Positions 31,134 to 40,280 of a stretch of 64,000 bases of DNA are shown here, piece by piece. Numbering within the stretch: the first letter of the stretch is position 1; every line of letters begins with the position of its first letter. Both the position numbers and the translations under genes were made by a program. Origin of the DNA: Glycomyces salinus. Its GTDB lineage: Bacteria; Actinomycetota; Actinomycetes; Mycobacteriales; Micromonosporaceae. Under the pieces are notes generated by a model. That model saw only the letters and a program-made list of their open reading frames with translations, searched no databases and was not told where the DNA came from. The stretch covers positions 1 to 64,000 of the forward strand of contig NZ_JAELXW010000032.1 of the NCBI RefSeq assembly GCF_016428645.1, given 5' to 3'.

Positions 31134-31762
31134 AGGTACTCGTCGTTGACACCGCCACCAGCGCAGTCCAGGCCGCGATCGTCGAGGTCGACGGGGACGA
31201 GCTGTTCCTCCAGGCGTTCCGGCGCGAGATCGACCCGAGGGGCCACGTCGAGCGCCTGACCCCCTTCATCGAGGCGTGCCTGGCCGAGTCCGGCCGAGGC
31301 GAGGTCGACGCCGTGGTCGCCGGGACCGGCCCGGGGCCGTACACCGGCCTGCGGGTCGGCATGGTCACCGCCGCCGCGTTCGCCGACGGCGCGGGCGTCC
31401 CGGTCTACGGGGTCTGCTCGCTCGACGGCATCGGCGGCAACACGCTCGGCCGGGCCCTGGTAGCGACCGACGCGCGGCGCAAGGAGATCTACTGGGCCGT
31501 CTACGACAGCGGCGCGCGCGAAGGCGACCCGCAGGTGTGCAAGCCCGCCGAGCTGCCCGAGACCGGCGCCGACTACGCGATCGGGGAGGGCGCGGCCATG
31601 TACGCCGACCTGCTGCCGGTCGAGGCCGAGACCACGCCGGTCTACCCGGACCTGGTCAAGCTCGCCGAGCTGGCCGCCCCGCGCATCCGCTCCGGCGCTC
31701 CGAGCGAGCACCTGACCCCGCTGTACCTGCGCCGTCCGGACGCGAAGCCGGTGCGCGCCTAG
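31130..31762 (+). CDS. tsaB: tRNA threonylcarbamoyladenosine biosynthesis protein TsaB
   Basis: 210 residues, ASKHA fold without a full active site: VLVVDTATSAVQAAIVEVDG, GTGPGPYTGLRVGMVTAAAF (the GPGSFTGLR motif) and ATDARRKEIYWAVYD. TsaB is the partner of TsaD in the t6A37 complex. Located between tsaE (4-bp overlap) and rimI (1-nt gap). Confidence 0.95.
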   Translation: MKVLVVDTATSAVQAAIVEVDGDELFLQAFRREIDPRGHVERLTPFIEACLAESGRGEVDAVVAGTGPGPYTGLRVGMVTAAAFADGAGVPVYGVCSLDGIGGNTLGRALVATDARRKEIYWAVYDSGAREGDPQVCKPAELPETGADYAIGEGAAMYADLLPVEAETTPVYPDLVKLAELAAPRIRSGAPSEHLTPLYLRRPDAKPVRA

Positions 31763-31763
31763 C

Positions 31764-32222
31764 GTGGCGGCCATGGTCGACGGACGGGTGCGGCTGGGCC
31801 GCCTGCGGTGGTGGCACCTGGCGGCGGTGGCCGAGATGGAGAAGGAGATCTTCGGCCCCGAGGCATGGAGCGAGGCCCTGCTGTGGACCGAGCTGTCCGC
31901 CGGACACGACTACCGGGCCGCCTTCGACGGCGAGACCGTCCTCGGCTACGCCGGGATGGCGCTGGGACCGGGCGAGGCGTGGATCAACAACATCGCCGTC
32001 GATCCCCGAGCGCGGCGGCGCGGCGTGGCCACGCTGCTGATGGACGACCTGCTCGCCCGCGCCCGAGCGGCCGGAGCGAAGGCGATGTTCCTGGAGGTCG
32101 CGGTCGACAACGAACCGGCCCAGCGACTGTACGACCGGTACGGCTTCTACGGTATCGGCGTGCGCAAGAACTACTACCAGAACACCGGCACCGATGCGGC
32201 GGTGATGAGGATGGACCTGTGA
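31764..32222 (+). CDS. rimI: Ribosomal protein S18-type alanine N-acetyltransferase
   Basis: 152 residues, GNAT fold: [20 protein letters not shown] is the acetyl-CoA loop (RRRGVA) and [20 protein letters not shown] the RimI motif with the conserved LEV and YxxxGF. Acetylates N-terminal alanine of S18 and other proteins. GTG 31764 is used; ATG 31773 is an alternative. Its stop overlaps tsaD by one base. Confidence 0.93.
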   Translation: MAAMVDGRVRLGRLRWWHLAAVAEMEKEIFGPEAWSEALLWTELSAGHDYRAAFDGETVLGYAGMALGPGEAWINNIAVDPRARRRGVATLLMDDLLARARAAGAKAMFLEVAVDNEPAQRLYDRYGFYGIGVRKNYYQNTGTDAAVMRMDL

Positions 32223-33280
32223 TGAGCGAACCGTTGGTGATGGGCATCGAGACCTCGTGCGACGAAACCGGCGTGGGGATCGTGCGCGGCCACGATCTGC
32301 TGGCCGACGCCATAGCCTCCTCGGTCGAGGAGCAGGCCAGATTCGGCGGCGTGGTCCCCGAGGTCGCCTCGCGCGCGCACCTCGAGGCGATGGTGCCGAC
32401 GGTGCAGCGGGCCCTGGACGAGGCGGGCGTGGCGCTCGACGACCTCGACGGCATCGCCGTGACCGCGGGACCGGGCCTGGCCGGGGCGCTGATGGTCGGC
32501 GTCGCCGCCGCGAAGGCGTACTCGCTGGCGACCGACGTCCCGCTCTACGGGGTGAACCACCTCTCGGCCCACATCGCGGTCGACACGCTGGAGAACGGAC
32601 CGATCCCCGAGCCGGCGATCGGCCTGCTCGTCTCGGGCGGCCACTCGACGATCATGATGGTCGAGGACCTGGCCGGTAAGGTGACCCAGCTCGGCGCGAG
32701 CATCGACGACGCCGCGGGCGAGGCGTTCGACAAGGTCGCGCGCCTGCTGGGCCTGCCGTTCCCGGGCGGCCCGCACATCGACCGGCACGCCCGCGACGGC
32801 GACCGGGCGTTCGTCGAGTTCCCGCGCGGCCTGACCGCGCCCAAGGACATGGAGCGGCACCGCTACGACTTCTCCTTCTCGGGGCTCAAGACCGCAGTGG
32901 CCCGCTGGATCGAGACCCAGAAGGCCGAGGGCCGCGACATCCCGGTCGACGACGTGGCGGCGGCCTTCCAGGAAGCGGTGTGCGACGTGCTGACCCGCAA
33001 GGCGATCCTGGCCGCGAAGGAGCACGGCGTCGAGACCCTCCTGCTGGGAGGCGGCGTCGCCGCCAACTCCAGGCTCCGCGGTTTGGCGGAGGAACGCGCC
33101 GAGAAGGCGGGCCTGATCCTGCGCTACCCGAGGCCGAAGCTGTGCACCGACAACGGCGCGATGGTGGCCGCCCTGGGCTCCCACCTGGTCTCGGCCAAGG
33201 TCGCCCCCTCGCAGATGACCTTCCCGGCCAACTCCTCGATGGACGTGGAAGTGGTCAGCCTGGCCGACAAGCTCGCCTGA
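32222..33280 (+). CDS. tsaD: tRNA N6-adenosine threonylcarbamoyltransferase TsaD
   Basis: 352 residues. [15 protein letters not shown] start, metal-site HLSAH in [43 protein letters not shown] and [14 protein letters not shown] are the Kae1/TsaD motifs. Transfers threonylcarbamoyl to A37 with TsaB and TsaE. ATG 32222 overlaps the rimI stop (TGATG). Convergent with the gene at 33282 (1-bp gap). Confidence 0.97.
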   Translation: MSEPLVMGIETSCDETGVGIVRGHDLLADAIASSVEEQARFGGVVPEVASRAHLEAMVPTVQRALDEAGVALDDLDGIAVTAGPGLAGALMVGVAAAKAYSLATDVPLYGVNHLSAHIAVDTLENGPIPEPAIGLLVSGGHSTIMMVEDLAGKVTQLGASIDDAAGEAFDKVARLLGLPFPGGPHIDRHARDGDRAFVEFPRGLTAPKDMERHRYDFSFSGLKTAVARWIETQKAEGRDIPVDDVAAAFQEAVCDVLTRKAILAAKEHGVETLLLGGGVAANSRLRGLAEERAEKAGLILRYPRPKLCTDNGAMVAALGSHLVSAKVAPSQMTFPANSSMDVEVVSLADKLA

Positions 33281-33281
33281 C

Positions 33282-34142
33282 TCACGAAGCCGCGGCGACC
33301 GCCTCGATGAGGTCGATCGTGAGCTGCTCCTCGCCTCCGGTCCGCACTCCTTCGCCGCCGAAGGAGATGAGGGCGGAGAGGAACATGTCGCCGTCGGCGG
33401 CGTGCGCGGAATACGCCTGGCCCAGGATGACGCAGCCGGTGCTGGCGTCCCCGTGGAAGTATGCCGACTCCGCGAACGCCGGCAGGACGTCCTCCTCGAT
33501 GGTGCAGCCTTCTCGCACGCCGTCGTTGTAGCCGTACTGCTGCGTCCCGGATTCGGGATCGGATGAATCGATGTCCTGTGTGACGGTGACGAACGGGCGC
33601 TCGAACGAGTCGATGAACTCTCCGGCCATGGAGCAGGAGACCGCGCTGCCCATCTCAGTGACCTCGGTCTGGGCTGAGTCGATCTCCATGTACTCGGCCA
33701 CGAGCGGTTCCATGATCGCGCAGAGGTCGGGCACCGCAGTGTAGGTCCCTCCTTCGACGGTGGCCTCCTCAGTGGGCTCGGCCCCGGTCTCGGACGAGGC
33801 CGGTTCGGATTCGGGGTCCTCTGACGGCTCGGACGACTCGGTCGCGATCGCGGTCGGTTCGTCGTCGGACCCGGTGCTCACGATGAGCACCGCAGCCGTC
33901 ACGGCGACCATGATGGCGCCCGCCACCGACCCGAACAGGAGCGGCCCCCGCGAAGGCCGCGGAGAGGGCGGGAGCATCGCGGGGACCGGGTGCGGCCCCC
34001 ACCCGCCGGAGGGCATCGGCGCTCCTCGCGGGCTCCCAGGAGGAAACTGCTGGTACGGCTGCTGCTGCTCGTGGTGGTATTGGTGCGGGGGCGTCCCGTC
34101 GGGACCGTGGGGATTCCGAGGTGGCTGGGGAGGGTAGGACAA
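33282..34142 (-). CDS. Membrane-anchored protein with proline-rich N-terminus, DUF3558-like domain
   Basis: 286 residues from TTG 34142, with AAAGGAA 10 nt upstream. Pro/Gln/His-rich cytoplasmic part (~1-65), one transmembrane helix (LLFGSVAGAIMVAVTAAVLI), acidic Ser/Glu linker, then an extracellular domain with cysteines (VPDLCAIMEPLV, AVSCSMAGEF, REGCTIEEDVL, STGCVILGQ). Same plan as the protein at 13040. It closes the second WXG operon (30-bp gap to the gene before it), so it may be a surface receptor or accessory factor for that export product. Confidence 0.65.
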   Translation of the reverse strand: MSYPPQPPRNPHGPDGTPPHQYHHEQQQPYQQFPPGSPRGAPMPSGGWGPHPVPAMLPPSPRPSRGPLLFGSVAGAIMVAVTAAVLIVSTGSDDEPTAIATESSEPSEDPESEPASSETGAEPTEEATVEGGTYTAVPDLCAIMEPLVAEYMEIDSAQTEVTEMGSAVSCSMAGEFIDSFERPFVTVTQDIDSSDPESGTQQYGYNDGVREGCTIEEDVLPAFAESAYFHGDASTGCVILGQAYSAHAADGDMFLSALISFGGEGVRTGGEEQLTIDLIEAVAAAS

Positions 34143-34172
34143 GGGAATCGGTTCCTTTCTGCCGTGCCGGCT

Positions 34173-35084
34173 TCAGCGAGGGGCTTCGGACATCCGCGTC
34201 AGCAGCGGCAAGGCGCTCTCGAATGTGCTCTGGAGCGCGACCATCGCCTGTGCCAGTGCCAAGTAGACGCGCGCGGCCCTGATCGCGAGATCGGCCAGGA
34301 AGTACACGGCCTTGTTGATCTTGATGACCAGCGAGGTGACGGCGTCGGCGACGGTCACGGGGTTCGGGTAGAAGAACATCCAGGCCCCAGCGGCCACCGA
34401 CTCGACTATGTCGGCCGTGATCTGGTTGCACTGGTTCATCAAGGAGCCCGCGAAACCGGAGGTGTGCTCCATCATCGTCTTGACGAGGTCGCAGACGATG
34501 GCCGTGGACTGGACGGCTTGCTGGAACTCGCCCAAGCGCAGCGCCGCCGAAGCGGAGGCCCCGCCGGTCCAGGACGGCAGCACGCCCTCGATCGTGGTCG
34601 CACCCAAGTGCTCTGCCAGCGTGATCAGTGAACTCGAGGCGGTGCCCCACATCTGAGCGGAGACGCCGATGCGGTCGGGGTTGCCGGTGAAGATGCCGAA
34701 GAAGTCCTCGAGCGGCTGGAAAAAGGCGATGAGGAAGTCGAGTCCGGCCTTGGTCAGCGTCCCCGCCACATATGACGGGTCCTCGCCGATGGCGGCGACG
34801 ACGAAATCCCCGAACTCGGTAATCGAGTTGAGCAGCGCGACGAGCTGCTGCGCGTGGGACAGCAGGTCGTCGATGGTGACCTCGCCGTCGAAGATCTTGT
34901 CCACAAGGGCGGCGGTCTCGTCGTAGGCGCCGATGATGTTGGCGGCCCCCGACACGGGCATCCCCTTGCTCGCGGCGTACCCGCGCGAGCCTGTGAACGA
35001 TCCGGAGGTCCCGTCGCCGGTGTCTTCGCCGAAACCGGTGTGCCGGGGGGCGTCGGACAGGTCGATCACGCCTTCATCCGACAC
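34173..35084 (-). CDS. WXG-motif helical protein of the second operon
   Basis: 303 residues from GTG 35084. Mostly helical, with W172-T-G in LPSWTGGASASAALRLGEFQ as the WXG turn, preceded by helical segments (DETAALVDKIFDGEVTIDDL) and followed by hydrophobic helices (NKAVYFLADLAIRAARVYLA). Layout as in the 7118-7837 gene product. The gene overlaps the previous one by 11 bp. No C-terminal toxin domain is visible. Confidence 0.6.
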   Translation of the reverse strand: MSDEGVIDLSDAPRHTGFGEDTGDGTSGSFTGSRGYAASKGMPVSGAANIIGAYDETAALVDKIFDGEVTIDDLLSHAQQLVALLNSITEFGDFVVAAIGEDPSYVAGTLTKAGLDFLIAFFQPLEDFFGIFTGNPDRIGVSAQMWGTASSSLITLAEHLGATTIEGVLPSWTGGASASAALRLGEFQQAVQSTAIVCDLVKTMMEHTSGFAGSLMNQCNQITADIVESVAAGAWMFFYPNPVTVADAVTSLVIKINKAVYFLADLAIRAARVYLALAQAMVALQSTFESALPLLTRMSEAPR

Positions 35085-35451
35085 CGTCGCTCCAATCGCC
35101 GCCGGGCAGTTCGTGTCCCCCGCCTCCACCGCCGAGCAGCTCGTTCGCCTTCCCCTCGATGTCCTTGGCGGCGCGCTCGTCTGCGTCTTCGTAGTCGTCG
35201 CAGGCGAGCACGATTCGGGCGGCAATGCCTTCGGATGCGGAACCGAGCATCGCCATCAGGACTCTGAGATACTCCGCGCAGACCTCGTATTGGAGCCCGA
35301 ACGCCAAACCGGGAGCGCCCCACATCCACGGCTCCGGGTCGGCCTCGGAGGCGTACCGGTGGATCTCGTCGAAGTCGGCGCGCAGCGAACCGATTCGGAC
35401 GCAGGCGTCTCTAACTGGGTCGATGTCGATCTCGAAGCCGTTGTCGGGCAT
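35074..35451 (-). CDS. Small helical ESX-like protein, first gene of the second WXG operon
   Basis: 125 residues from ATG 35451 with GGAGGTGAG upstream. Helical start FEIDIDPVRDACVRIGSLRA; middle AFGLQYEVCAEYLRVLMAML; YEDADERAAKDIEGKANEL then a Gly-rich tail (LGGGGGGHELPGG). Its position and size mirror the 7839-8147 gene of the toxin operon, although sequence similarity is low. A SARP-type promoter with GCAC heptamers lies 60-100 bp upstream. Confidence 0.55.
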   Translation of the reverse strand: MPDNGFEIDIDPVRDACVRIGSLRADFDEIHRYASEADPEPWMWGAPGLAFGLQYEVCAEYLRVLMAMLGSASEGIAARIVLACDDYEDADERAAKDIEGKANELLGGGGGGHELPGGDWSDGVG

Positions 35452-35504
35452 TCGCTCTCACCTCCATGAGTCGCCGCCGGGCGCTCGCCCGGAAACGTCG
35501 GCCC

Positions 35505-35549
35505 ATCATGCCGTTCACCTGCACTCGAACGGCACAGATTCGGCACGCA
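35505..35549 (-). promoter_or_regulatory. SARP-type promoter before the second WXG operon
   Basis: GCACTCG, GCACAGA and GCACGCA start at 35521, 35532 and 35543, an exact 11-bp period. On the minus strand the last repeat is followed by 10 nt and CATGAT (35510-35505). The site also lies upstream of the divergent SARP gene at 35628, which is the best candidate for the protein that binds it. Confidence 0.6.
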
Positions 35550-35627
35550 CTTCGTCTGAACGGCGCGAACGGGTCCCGATCGATACGATGTACCGGGATA
35601 CGGCGATACGACCGTCTGAGGGGGACG

Positions 35628-38411
35628 ATGCGGTTTCGGGTGCTGGGGCCGCTCGAAGTGCTCCACGACGGCGAACGAATCCCGCTGTCGCGCATCAAGT
35701 CGAAGGCACTGGCACTGCTGCTGCTCGAATGCGGACTCTGGGTTCCGGCGCACCGCTTCGCGGACGTCCTGTGGGACGATGAGCCGCCCTCCACCGCCAC
35801 GAGGCAGGTCCAGAACACACTGGCCGCGCTGCGGCGGGTCTTGGCCGAGCACGGCGGCGACCCTGTCGAGCGCTCCGGTCGGGGTTACCGGTTGCGTTCG
35901 GACGAGGTCGACCTGGCCCGCTTCGAACGCGACGTCGCGCGAGCCCGTGAAGCCGGGCCGGCGGGCGACGACGAGGAGGCCGCGGCACTGCTGGAGTCGG
36001 CGCTCGGACTCTGGCGCGGCCCGGCCTTCGCCGACCTGGGCGGCGACCGGATCCAGGCCGCCGCCGCGCGACTGGAACGCAAGCGCATCGCGGCGATGGA
36101 GGCGCTCAACGATGCCGAACTCGCCTTGGCCCGCGACGAATCGGTAGCGACCCGGGCACGAGAGCTGCTCGAAATCGACCCGTTCCACCAACGCGCGGCC
36201 GCTCAACTGATGCTCGCGCTCCGCGCCCGAGGACGCGGGGTCGAGGCCCTGGAGGTCTACAGCGAGATCCGCACCCGACTGTCCGACGAACTCGGGCTCG
36301 ACCCGGACTCCGACCTTCGCGAGGCCCAGCGCATGGTCCTGCGCGCCGAGCCGACCTCCCCGGCTTCCGCGCCGAACGCGCCGAGCGTGCCGGTTCCGGC
36401 GCAGCTCCCGGCCGGAGTCAGCGGGTTCTGCGGCCGCGACACCGACCTCGGGAAGCTCGACGACCTGTTCGGACCACCGGCGGACACGCTGCCCATCGCA
36501 GTGGTCTGCGGACCCGGCGGGGTCGGCAAGACCGCGCTCGCGATCGAATGGGCGCAGCGGGCCCGCGACAGCTTTCCCGACGGCCAGCTGTACGTGGATC
36601 TCCGCGGATTCGACCCGAGCGGTTCCGTCCTCGGAGCCGCCGAGGCACTGCGAGGCTTCCTGACGGCGCTCGGTGTCGGTTCCGCCGAAATGCCGTCCGG
36701 GGTGAAGGCGCGCATGGAAATGTACAGGTCCTGCACCGCCGACCGGCGCCTGCTTGTGGTACTCGACAACGCTCACGACGCTGAACAGGTGGAACCGCTC
36801 CTTCCAGGCGCGGCGAGTTGTCGAGTCCTGGTGACCAGTCGCCGCATCATGCCGAGCCTGACGGTCCGGCACGGCGCGAGTCACGTGCGCCTCAACGTGC
36901 TCGGCAACCTCGAAGCCCGGACTCTGCTGGGGCGAAGGCTGGGCGAGTCTCGCGCCACGGCCGAACCGGAGGCTCTCGAGAGCATCCTGCGCGTGTGCGC
37001 GGGCCTGCCGCTGGCGCTGGCGATTGTTGCGGCCAGAGCGGTCACAGAGCCGGAGTTTCCATTGCGGGCCATCACCGAGCGGTTGCAGGAAGCCGATAGC
37101 GCCTTGGCGGCCCTGGACTCCGTTGACCCCCTCGGCGACATACGTGCGGTGTTCTCATGGTCGTACCGGGCGCTGAGCCCGGAGGCCGCGCGACTGTTCG
37201 GCCTCTCCGGCCTGCATCCCGGCCCGGACTTCAGCGCCGCGGCGGTCGCCAGCCTGCTGGGGGTGACACCGCGTCGAGCACGGGAGCTGTTGCAGGAGCT
37301 GACCGGAGTCCATCTGCTGACCGAGAACGAACCGGGGCGGTACCGCAGCCACGATCTCCTGGCGGCCTACGCGAGAGAGCGGCTGGCCACTGACGTGAGC
37401 GAGTCCGACCAGGCGAAGGCGCGTCGCCGCCTGCTCGGCCATTACACGGGATCCGCGTCCGAGGCCTCGTCCAGGATCGACTCTCGCCGCGAGGTCGAGC
37501 CGACCCCGGGAGCGGAGCACGGCGCGGTCGTCGAGGCGTTCGACGAGGCCGAAGCGGCTCTCGAATGGGTGCTCGCCGAGGTGCGGGTTCTCGCCAACAT
37601 GGTCGAGTTCGCCGAACGCACCGGTCTCGACGAGTATGCGGTGTCGCTGGCCCGGTCGATCGCCGGAGCGCTGCATCGCAACGGCGACTGGGACATCGGA
37701 CTGGCCACGCAGCGCTGCGCCCTGCGCGCGGCCCGGCGGCTCGGTGACCACCGCCATGAGGCCACTGTCCACCTCCACATCGCGATGTTCCTGTTCTCGA
37801 GCAGCGAGTTCGACCTGGTCGAGCGGCACCTGGTCGAGGGACTGGACCTGTGCGACCCCGAACGCGACATGAATCTGATGGCCCGGATCGAGTATCGATT
37901 CGCAGCACACCTCGACGAGCTCGGCCGCATCGACGAAGCCTTGGGCCACTGCCTGGCGGCGCTCCGGCTGTTCGCCGAGTCCGGGGACGACGACGGCCGG
38001 GCCAGAGCGTTGAACGGTATCGGCTGGTTCCACGCCAAGTCGGGGCGCTACGCGGAGGCTCTCGAATACTGCGGAAGGTCGCTCTCGCTGTGCCGGGCGA
38101 TCGGGGCGGTGAGCATCGAAGCGTCGGTCCTCGACACCATCGGATACCTGTGGCACCGCCAGGGGCGCCATTCCGATGCCGTCGAGCACTACCTGCAGTC
38201 GCTGGAGCTCAGCGTGAGCATCGGCCTCCGTTCTACCGAGGTGCATACTCACGAGCATCTCGGCGACGCATACCGCGCGATGGGCGAACCGGGTCCGGCG
38301 CGAGACCACTGGCAGCGAGCGCTCACCGTCTTCGAAGTGGCGAGCGATCGTCATGCGGCACGGGTGCGCGCCAAGCTCGACGAACTCGGCACCCCTCACA
38401 GGCACCGGTGA
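35628..38411 (+). CDS. AfsR-like SARP transcriptional regulator (second copy)
   Basis: 927 residues from ATG 35628 (GAGGGGGA upstream). Winged-helix DNA-binding domain (FRVLGPLEVLHDGERIPLSR), BTAD (DLARFERDVARAREAG, DELGLDPDSDLREAQR), NTPase with Walker A GPGGVGKTALAIEWA near residue 294 and VVLDNAHDAEQVEPL, then TPR-like repeats to the end. Same plan as the protein at 9379-12387 and similar in the first 20 residues; DNA specificity may differ. Divergent from the WXG operon whose promoter has GCAC repeats. Ends in a hairpin at 38430. Confidence 0.92.
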   Translation: MRFRVLGPLEVLHDGERIPLSRIKSKALALLLLECGLWVPAHRFADVLWDDEPPSTATRQVQNTLAALRRVLAEHGGDPVERSGRGYRLRSDEVDLARFERDVARAREAGPAGDDEEAAALLESALGLWRGPAFADLGGDRIQAAAARLERKRIAAMEALNDAELALARDESVATRARELLEIDPFHQRAAAQLMLALRARGRGVEALEVYSEIRTRLSDELGLDPDSDLREAQRMVLRAEPTSPASAPNAPSVPVPAQLPAGVSGFCGRDTDLGKLDDLFGPPADTLPIAVVCGPGGVGKTALAIEWAQRARDSFPDGQLYVDLRGFDPSGSVLGAAEALRGFLTALGVGSAEMPSGVKARMEMYRSCTADRRLLVVLDNAHDAEQVEPLLPGAASCRVLVTSRRIMPSLTVRHGASHVRLNVLGNLEARTLLGRRLGESRATAEPEALESILRVCAGLPLALAIVAARAVTEPEFPLRAITERLQEADSALAALDSVDPLGDIRAVFSWSYRALSPEAARLFGLSGLHPGPDFSAAAVASLLGVTPRRARELLQELTGVHLLTENEPGRYRSHDLLAAYARERLATDVSESDQAKARRRLLGHYTGSASEASSRIDSRREVEPTPGAEHGAVVEAFDEAEAALEWVLAEVRVLANMVEFAERTGLDEYAVSLARSIAGALHRNGDWDIGLATQRCALRAARRLGDHRHEATVHLHIAMFLFSSSEFDLVERHLVEGLDLCDPERDMNLMARIEYRFAAHLDELGRIDEALGHCLAALRLFAESGDDDGRARALNGIGWFHAKSGRYAEALEYCGRSLSLCRAIGAVSIEASVLDTIGYLWHRQGRHSDAVEHYLQSLELSVSIGLRSTEVHTHEHLGDAYRAMGEPGPARDHWQRALTVFEVASDRHAARVRAKLDELGTPHRHR

Positions 38412-38429
38412 ATCCGATGCGCGAAAAGG

Positions 38430-38453
38430 CCGAGCCCTCCGGAGAGGGCTCGG
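38430..38453 (+). terminator. Terminator hairpin after the second SARP gene
   Basis: 10-bp perfect stem CCGAGCCCTC (38430-38439) / GAGGGCTCGG (38444-38453), 4-nt loop, 19 nt after the stop. No U-run. Confidence 0.6.
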
Positions 38454-38610
38454 CGGCCTAATCGGTTCACTCGTTCAGTCTCAGCGGCGGACCAGGTCGA
38501 GCAGTCGCTGGTTCTGGTCGCGTCGGTACCAGGCGATGCCGGAGAATGCTCCGGCACCCACCGTGAGTCGCCGATCACATTGCATCAGTGCTGTTTCCGG
38601 GCCTGCCGGT

Positions 38611-38616
38611 TAGGCT
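38611..38616 (+). promoter_or_regulatory. -10 box TAGGCT of a leaderless NUDIX gene
   Basis: TAGGCT then exactly 6 nt then the ATG at 38623, the same box and spacing as at the cbs gene (42812). Confidence 0.5.
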
Positions 38617-38622
38617 CGAGCC

Positions 38623-39144
38623 ATGGATCGAACCCCCGACGGCCTCATCTTCCGCGAGTCCGCGCGCGTCCTGATCGTCGACGAGCGCGACCGGGCCCTC
38701 ATGTTCTTCGGCGCAGGACTGGTCCGGCAGGACGCCGACTACTACTTCACCGTCGGCGGCGGCGTCGACGACGGCGAGACGCTCGCCGAGGCCGCGGCCC
38801 GCGAAGTGCTCGAAGAGACCGGCCTCCGGGTCGAGCCGGAGGACCTGGGCGAGCCCGTGGCCCACACCGAAGGCGCCTGGACCACCCACGGAGGCGTCCG
38901 CTTCTACTCGGACGACAACTTCTTCTTCCTGCGAGTCCCGCATTTCGAAGTGAGCCTCGACGGGCTCGAAGCGGGCGAGGAGAAGGAGATCAACCACCAC
39001 GAATGGCTCGGCCTCGACGACTTGGACGCCACCGACGCGATCGTCTTCCCGATCGGCCTGGCCGCCGTCCTCAAGCGACTCCTGTCCGGTGAGACACCAG
39101 AAGCTCCGATCGAACTCGAGTGGGTGGACCAGGGTGCCTCGTGA
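38623..39144 (+). CDS. NUDIX hydrolase 1
   Basis: 173 residues. NUDIX box Gx5Ex7REUxEExGU visible as GGVDDGETLAEAAAREVLEETGL. Preceded by ARVLIVDERDRALMFFGAG. The fold hydrolyses nucleoside diphosphates linked to another group; substrate not predictable. First of three overlapping NUDIX genes; overlaps the second by 11 bp. Confidence 0.9.
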   Translation: MDRTPDGLIFRESARVLIVDERDRALMFFGAGLVRQDADYYFTVGGGVDDGETLAEAAAREVLEETGLRVEPEDLGEPVAHTEGAWTTHGGVRFYSDDNFFFLRVPHFEVSLDGLEAGEEKEINHHEWLGLDDLDATDAIVFPIGLAAVLKRLLSGETPEAPIELEWVDQGAS

Positions 39145-39700
39145 CAGGCGAGTCATCCGGCGCAAGTGCGCGCGCGTGCTCGTCGTGGACGAGGACGACC
39201 GGGTGCTGCTGTTCTTCAGTTCCGGGTTCGTCGCGCCCGGCGTCGAGTACTACGTGACCGTCGGCGGCGGCGTCGATCCCGGCGAGACGCTCGCCGAGGC
39301 GGCCGCGCGGGAGCTGCTCGAGGAGACCGGTCTGCGCGTCGATCCCGGCGAACTCGGACCGGTCGTGGCGCGCGCCAGCGGGGAGTGGTCCGACAACCCG
39401 GCCGAGCTGGTCTTCCAGGAAGACCTCTACTTCTGCTACCGCACCCCGCACTTCGACCCGCCGCGGGACGGCCTGGAGGAGGTCGAACTCCAGGAGCTGA
39501 CCGAGGCCCGCTGGCTCACCCTCGACCAGGCGGAGGAGGCCGACCCGGTGATCTTTCCCGCCCGCATAGCCGACCTGCTCAAAGGACTCCTGGACGGGAC
39601 GGTTCCCGAAGTGCCCGTGAGGCTTCCGTGGCGCGCCTGGACGTTCGACCCCGGATCGGGCTGGACGGTCATCGACCGTTTCGGGATACTTGGTCAGTGA
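39134..39700 (+). CDS. NUDIX hydrolase 2
   Basis: 188 residues from GTG 39134. NUDIX box GGVDPGETLAEAAARELLEETGL; also similar to NUDIX 1 around YYVTVGGGVD and PHFDPPRDGLEEVELQEL. Tandem duplication is likely for copies 1 and 2. Overlaps the next gene by 4 bp (GTGA). Confidence 0.88.
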   Translation: MPRDRRVIRRKCARVLVVDEDDRVLLFFSSGFVAPGVEYYVTVGGGVDPGETLAEAAARELLEETGLRVDPGELGPVVARASGEWSDNPAELVFQEDLYFCYRTPHFDPPRDGLEEVELQELTEARWLTLDQAEEADPVIFPARIADLLKGLLDGTVPEVPVRLPWRAWTFDPGSGWTVIDRFGILGQ

Positions 39701-40215
39701 GCGCGAACCAGGACACACCTCGCATCGACCGGCTCGGGGCCCGCTGCATCGTATTCGACGAGCGCGACCACGTCTTGTTCGTCGGCGGCCACGCCTCCGC
39801 CGACCGCCCGGCGAGGTGGTTCCTGCCCGGCGGCGGCTTGGACCCCGGCGAGACCCCGGCCGAGGCGGCCCGCCGCGAACTCCAGGAGGAGACCGGCTTC
39901 CTGGTCCGACCCGACGCGCTCATCGGGCCCGTCGCGGCCCAGCGGTACCAGGCGGTCCGCAGGGGCGCCCCGTTCGTCCGGGAGAACTACCTGTTCTTCA
40001 CCAGGGTCGAACGCTTCGAGCCGCGCGTCTGCGGCGCCGACCCGTACGAGCTCGACCTCGAGTTCCAGTGGATCCCGGTCGACGAGTTCACCACCACCGA
40101 GGGCTTCGACTACATAGACCCGCTCCTCGGCCTGGTCAAACGGCTCCTCGGAGGCGACGTCCCCGACCGGCCGATCCGGCTCGAACCCACCGGACGCCCT
40201 GAATCGAGAATATGA
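39697..40215 (+). CDS. NUDIX hydrolase 3
   Basis: 172 residues from GTG 39697. NUDIX box GGGLDPGETPAEAARRELQEETGF. Related to the two genes before it but more diverged (RWFLPGGG, FEPRVCGADPYELDLEFQWI). Probably translated from the same transcript by coupling. Confidence 0.88.
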   Translation: MSANQDTPRIDRLGARCIVFDERDHVLFVGGHASADRPARWFLPGGGLDPGETPAEAARRELQEETGFLVRPDALIGPVAAQRYQAVRRGAPFVRENYLFFTRVERFEPRVCGADPYELDLEFQWIPVDEFTTTEGFDYIDPLLGLVKRLLGGDVPDRPIRLEPTGRPESRI

Positions 40216-40280
40216 GACCAATCACTTACGAGGGATTTACGAGGAAATACCTGTCGTAGTGCCCCAATAGCTTCGGATTC

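Noticed and set aside
38481-38585. A 34-codon minus-strand frame (LTVGAGAFSGIAWYRRDQNQ)
   Set aside because: No ribosome site, no homologue recognised and it lies in the gap between a terminator and a leaderless promoter; too weak to list as a gene.
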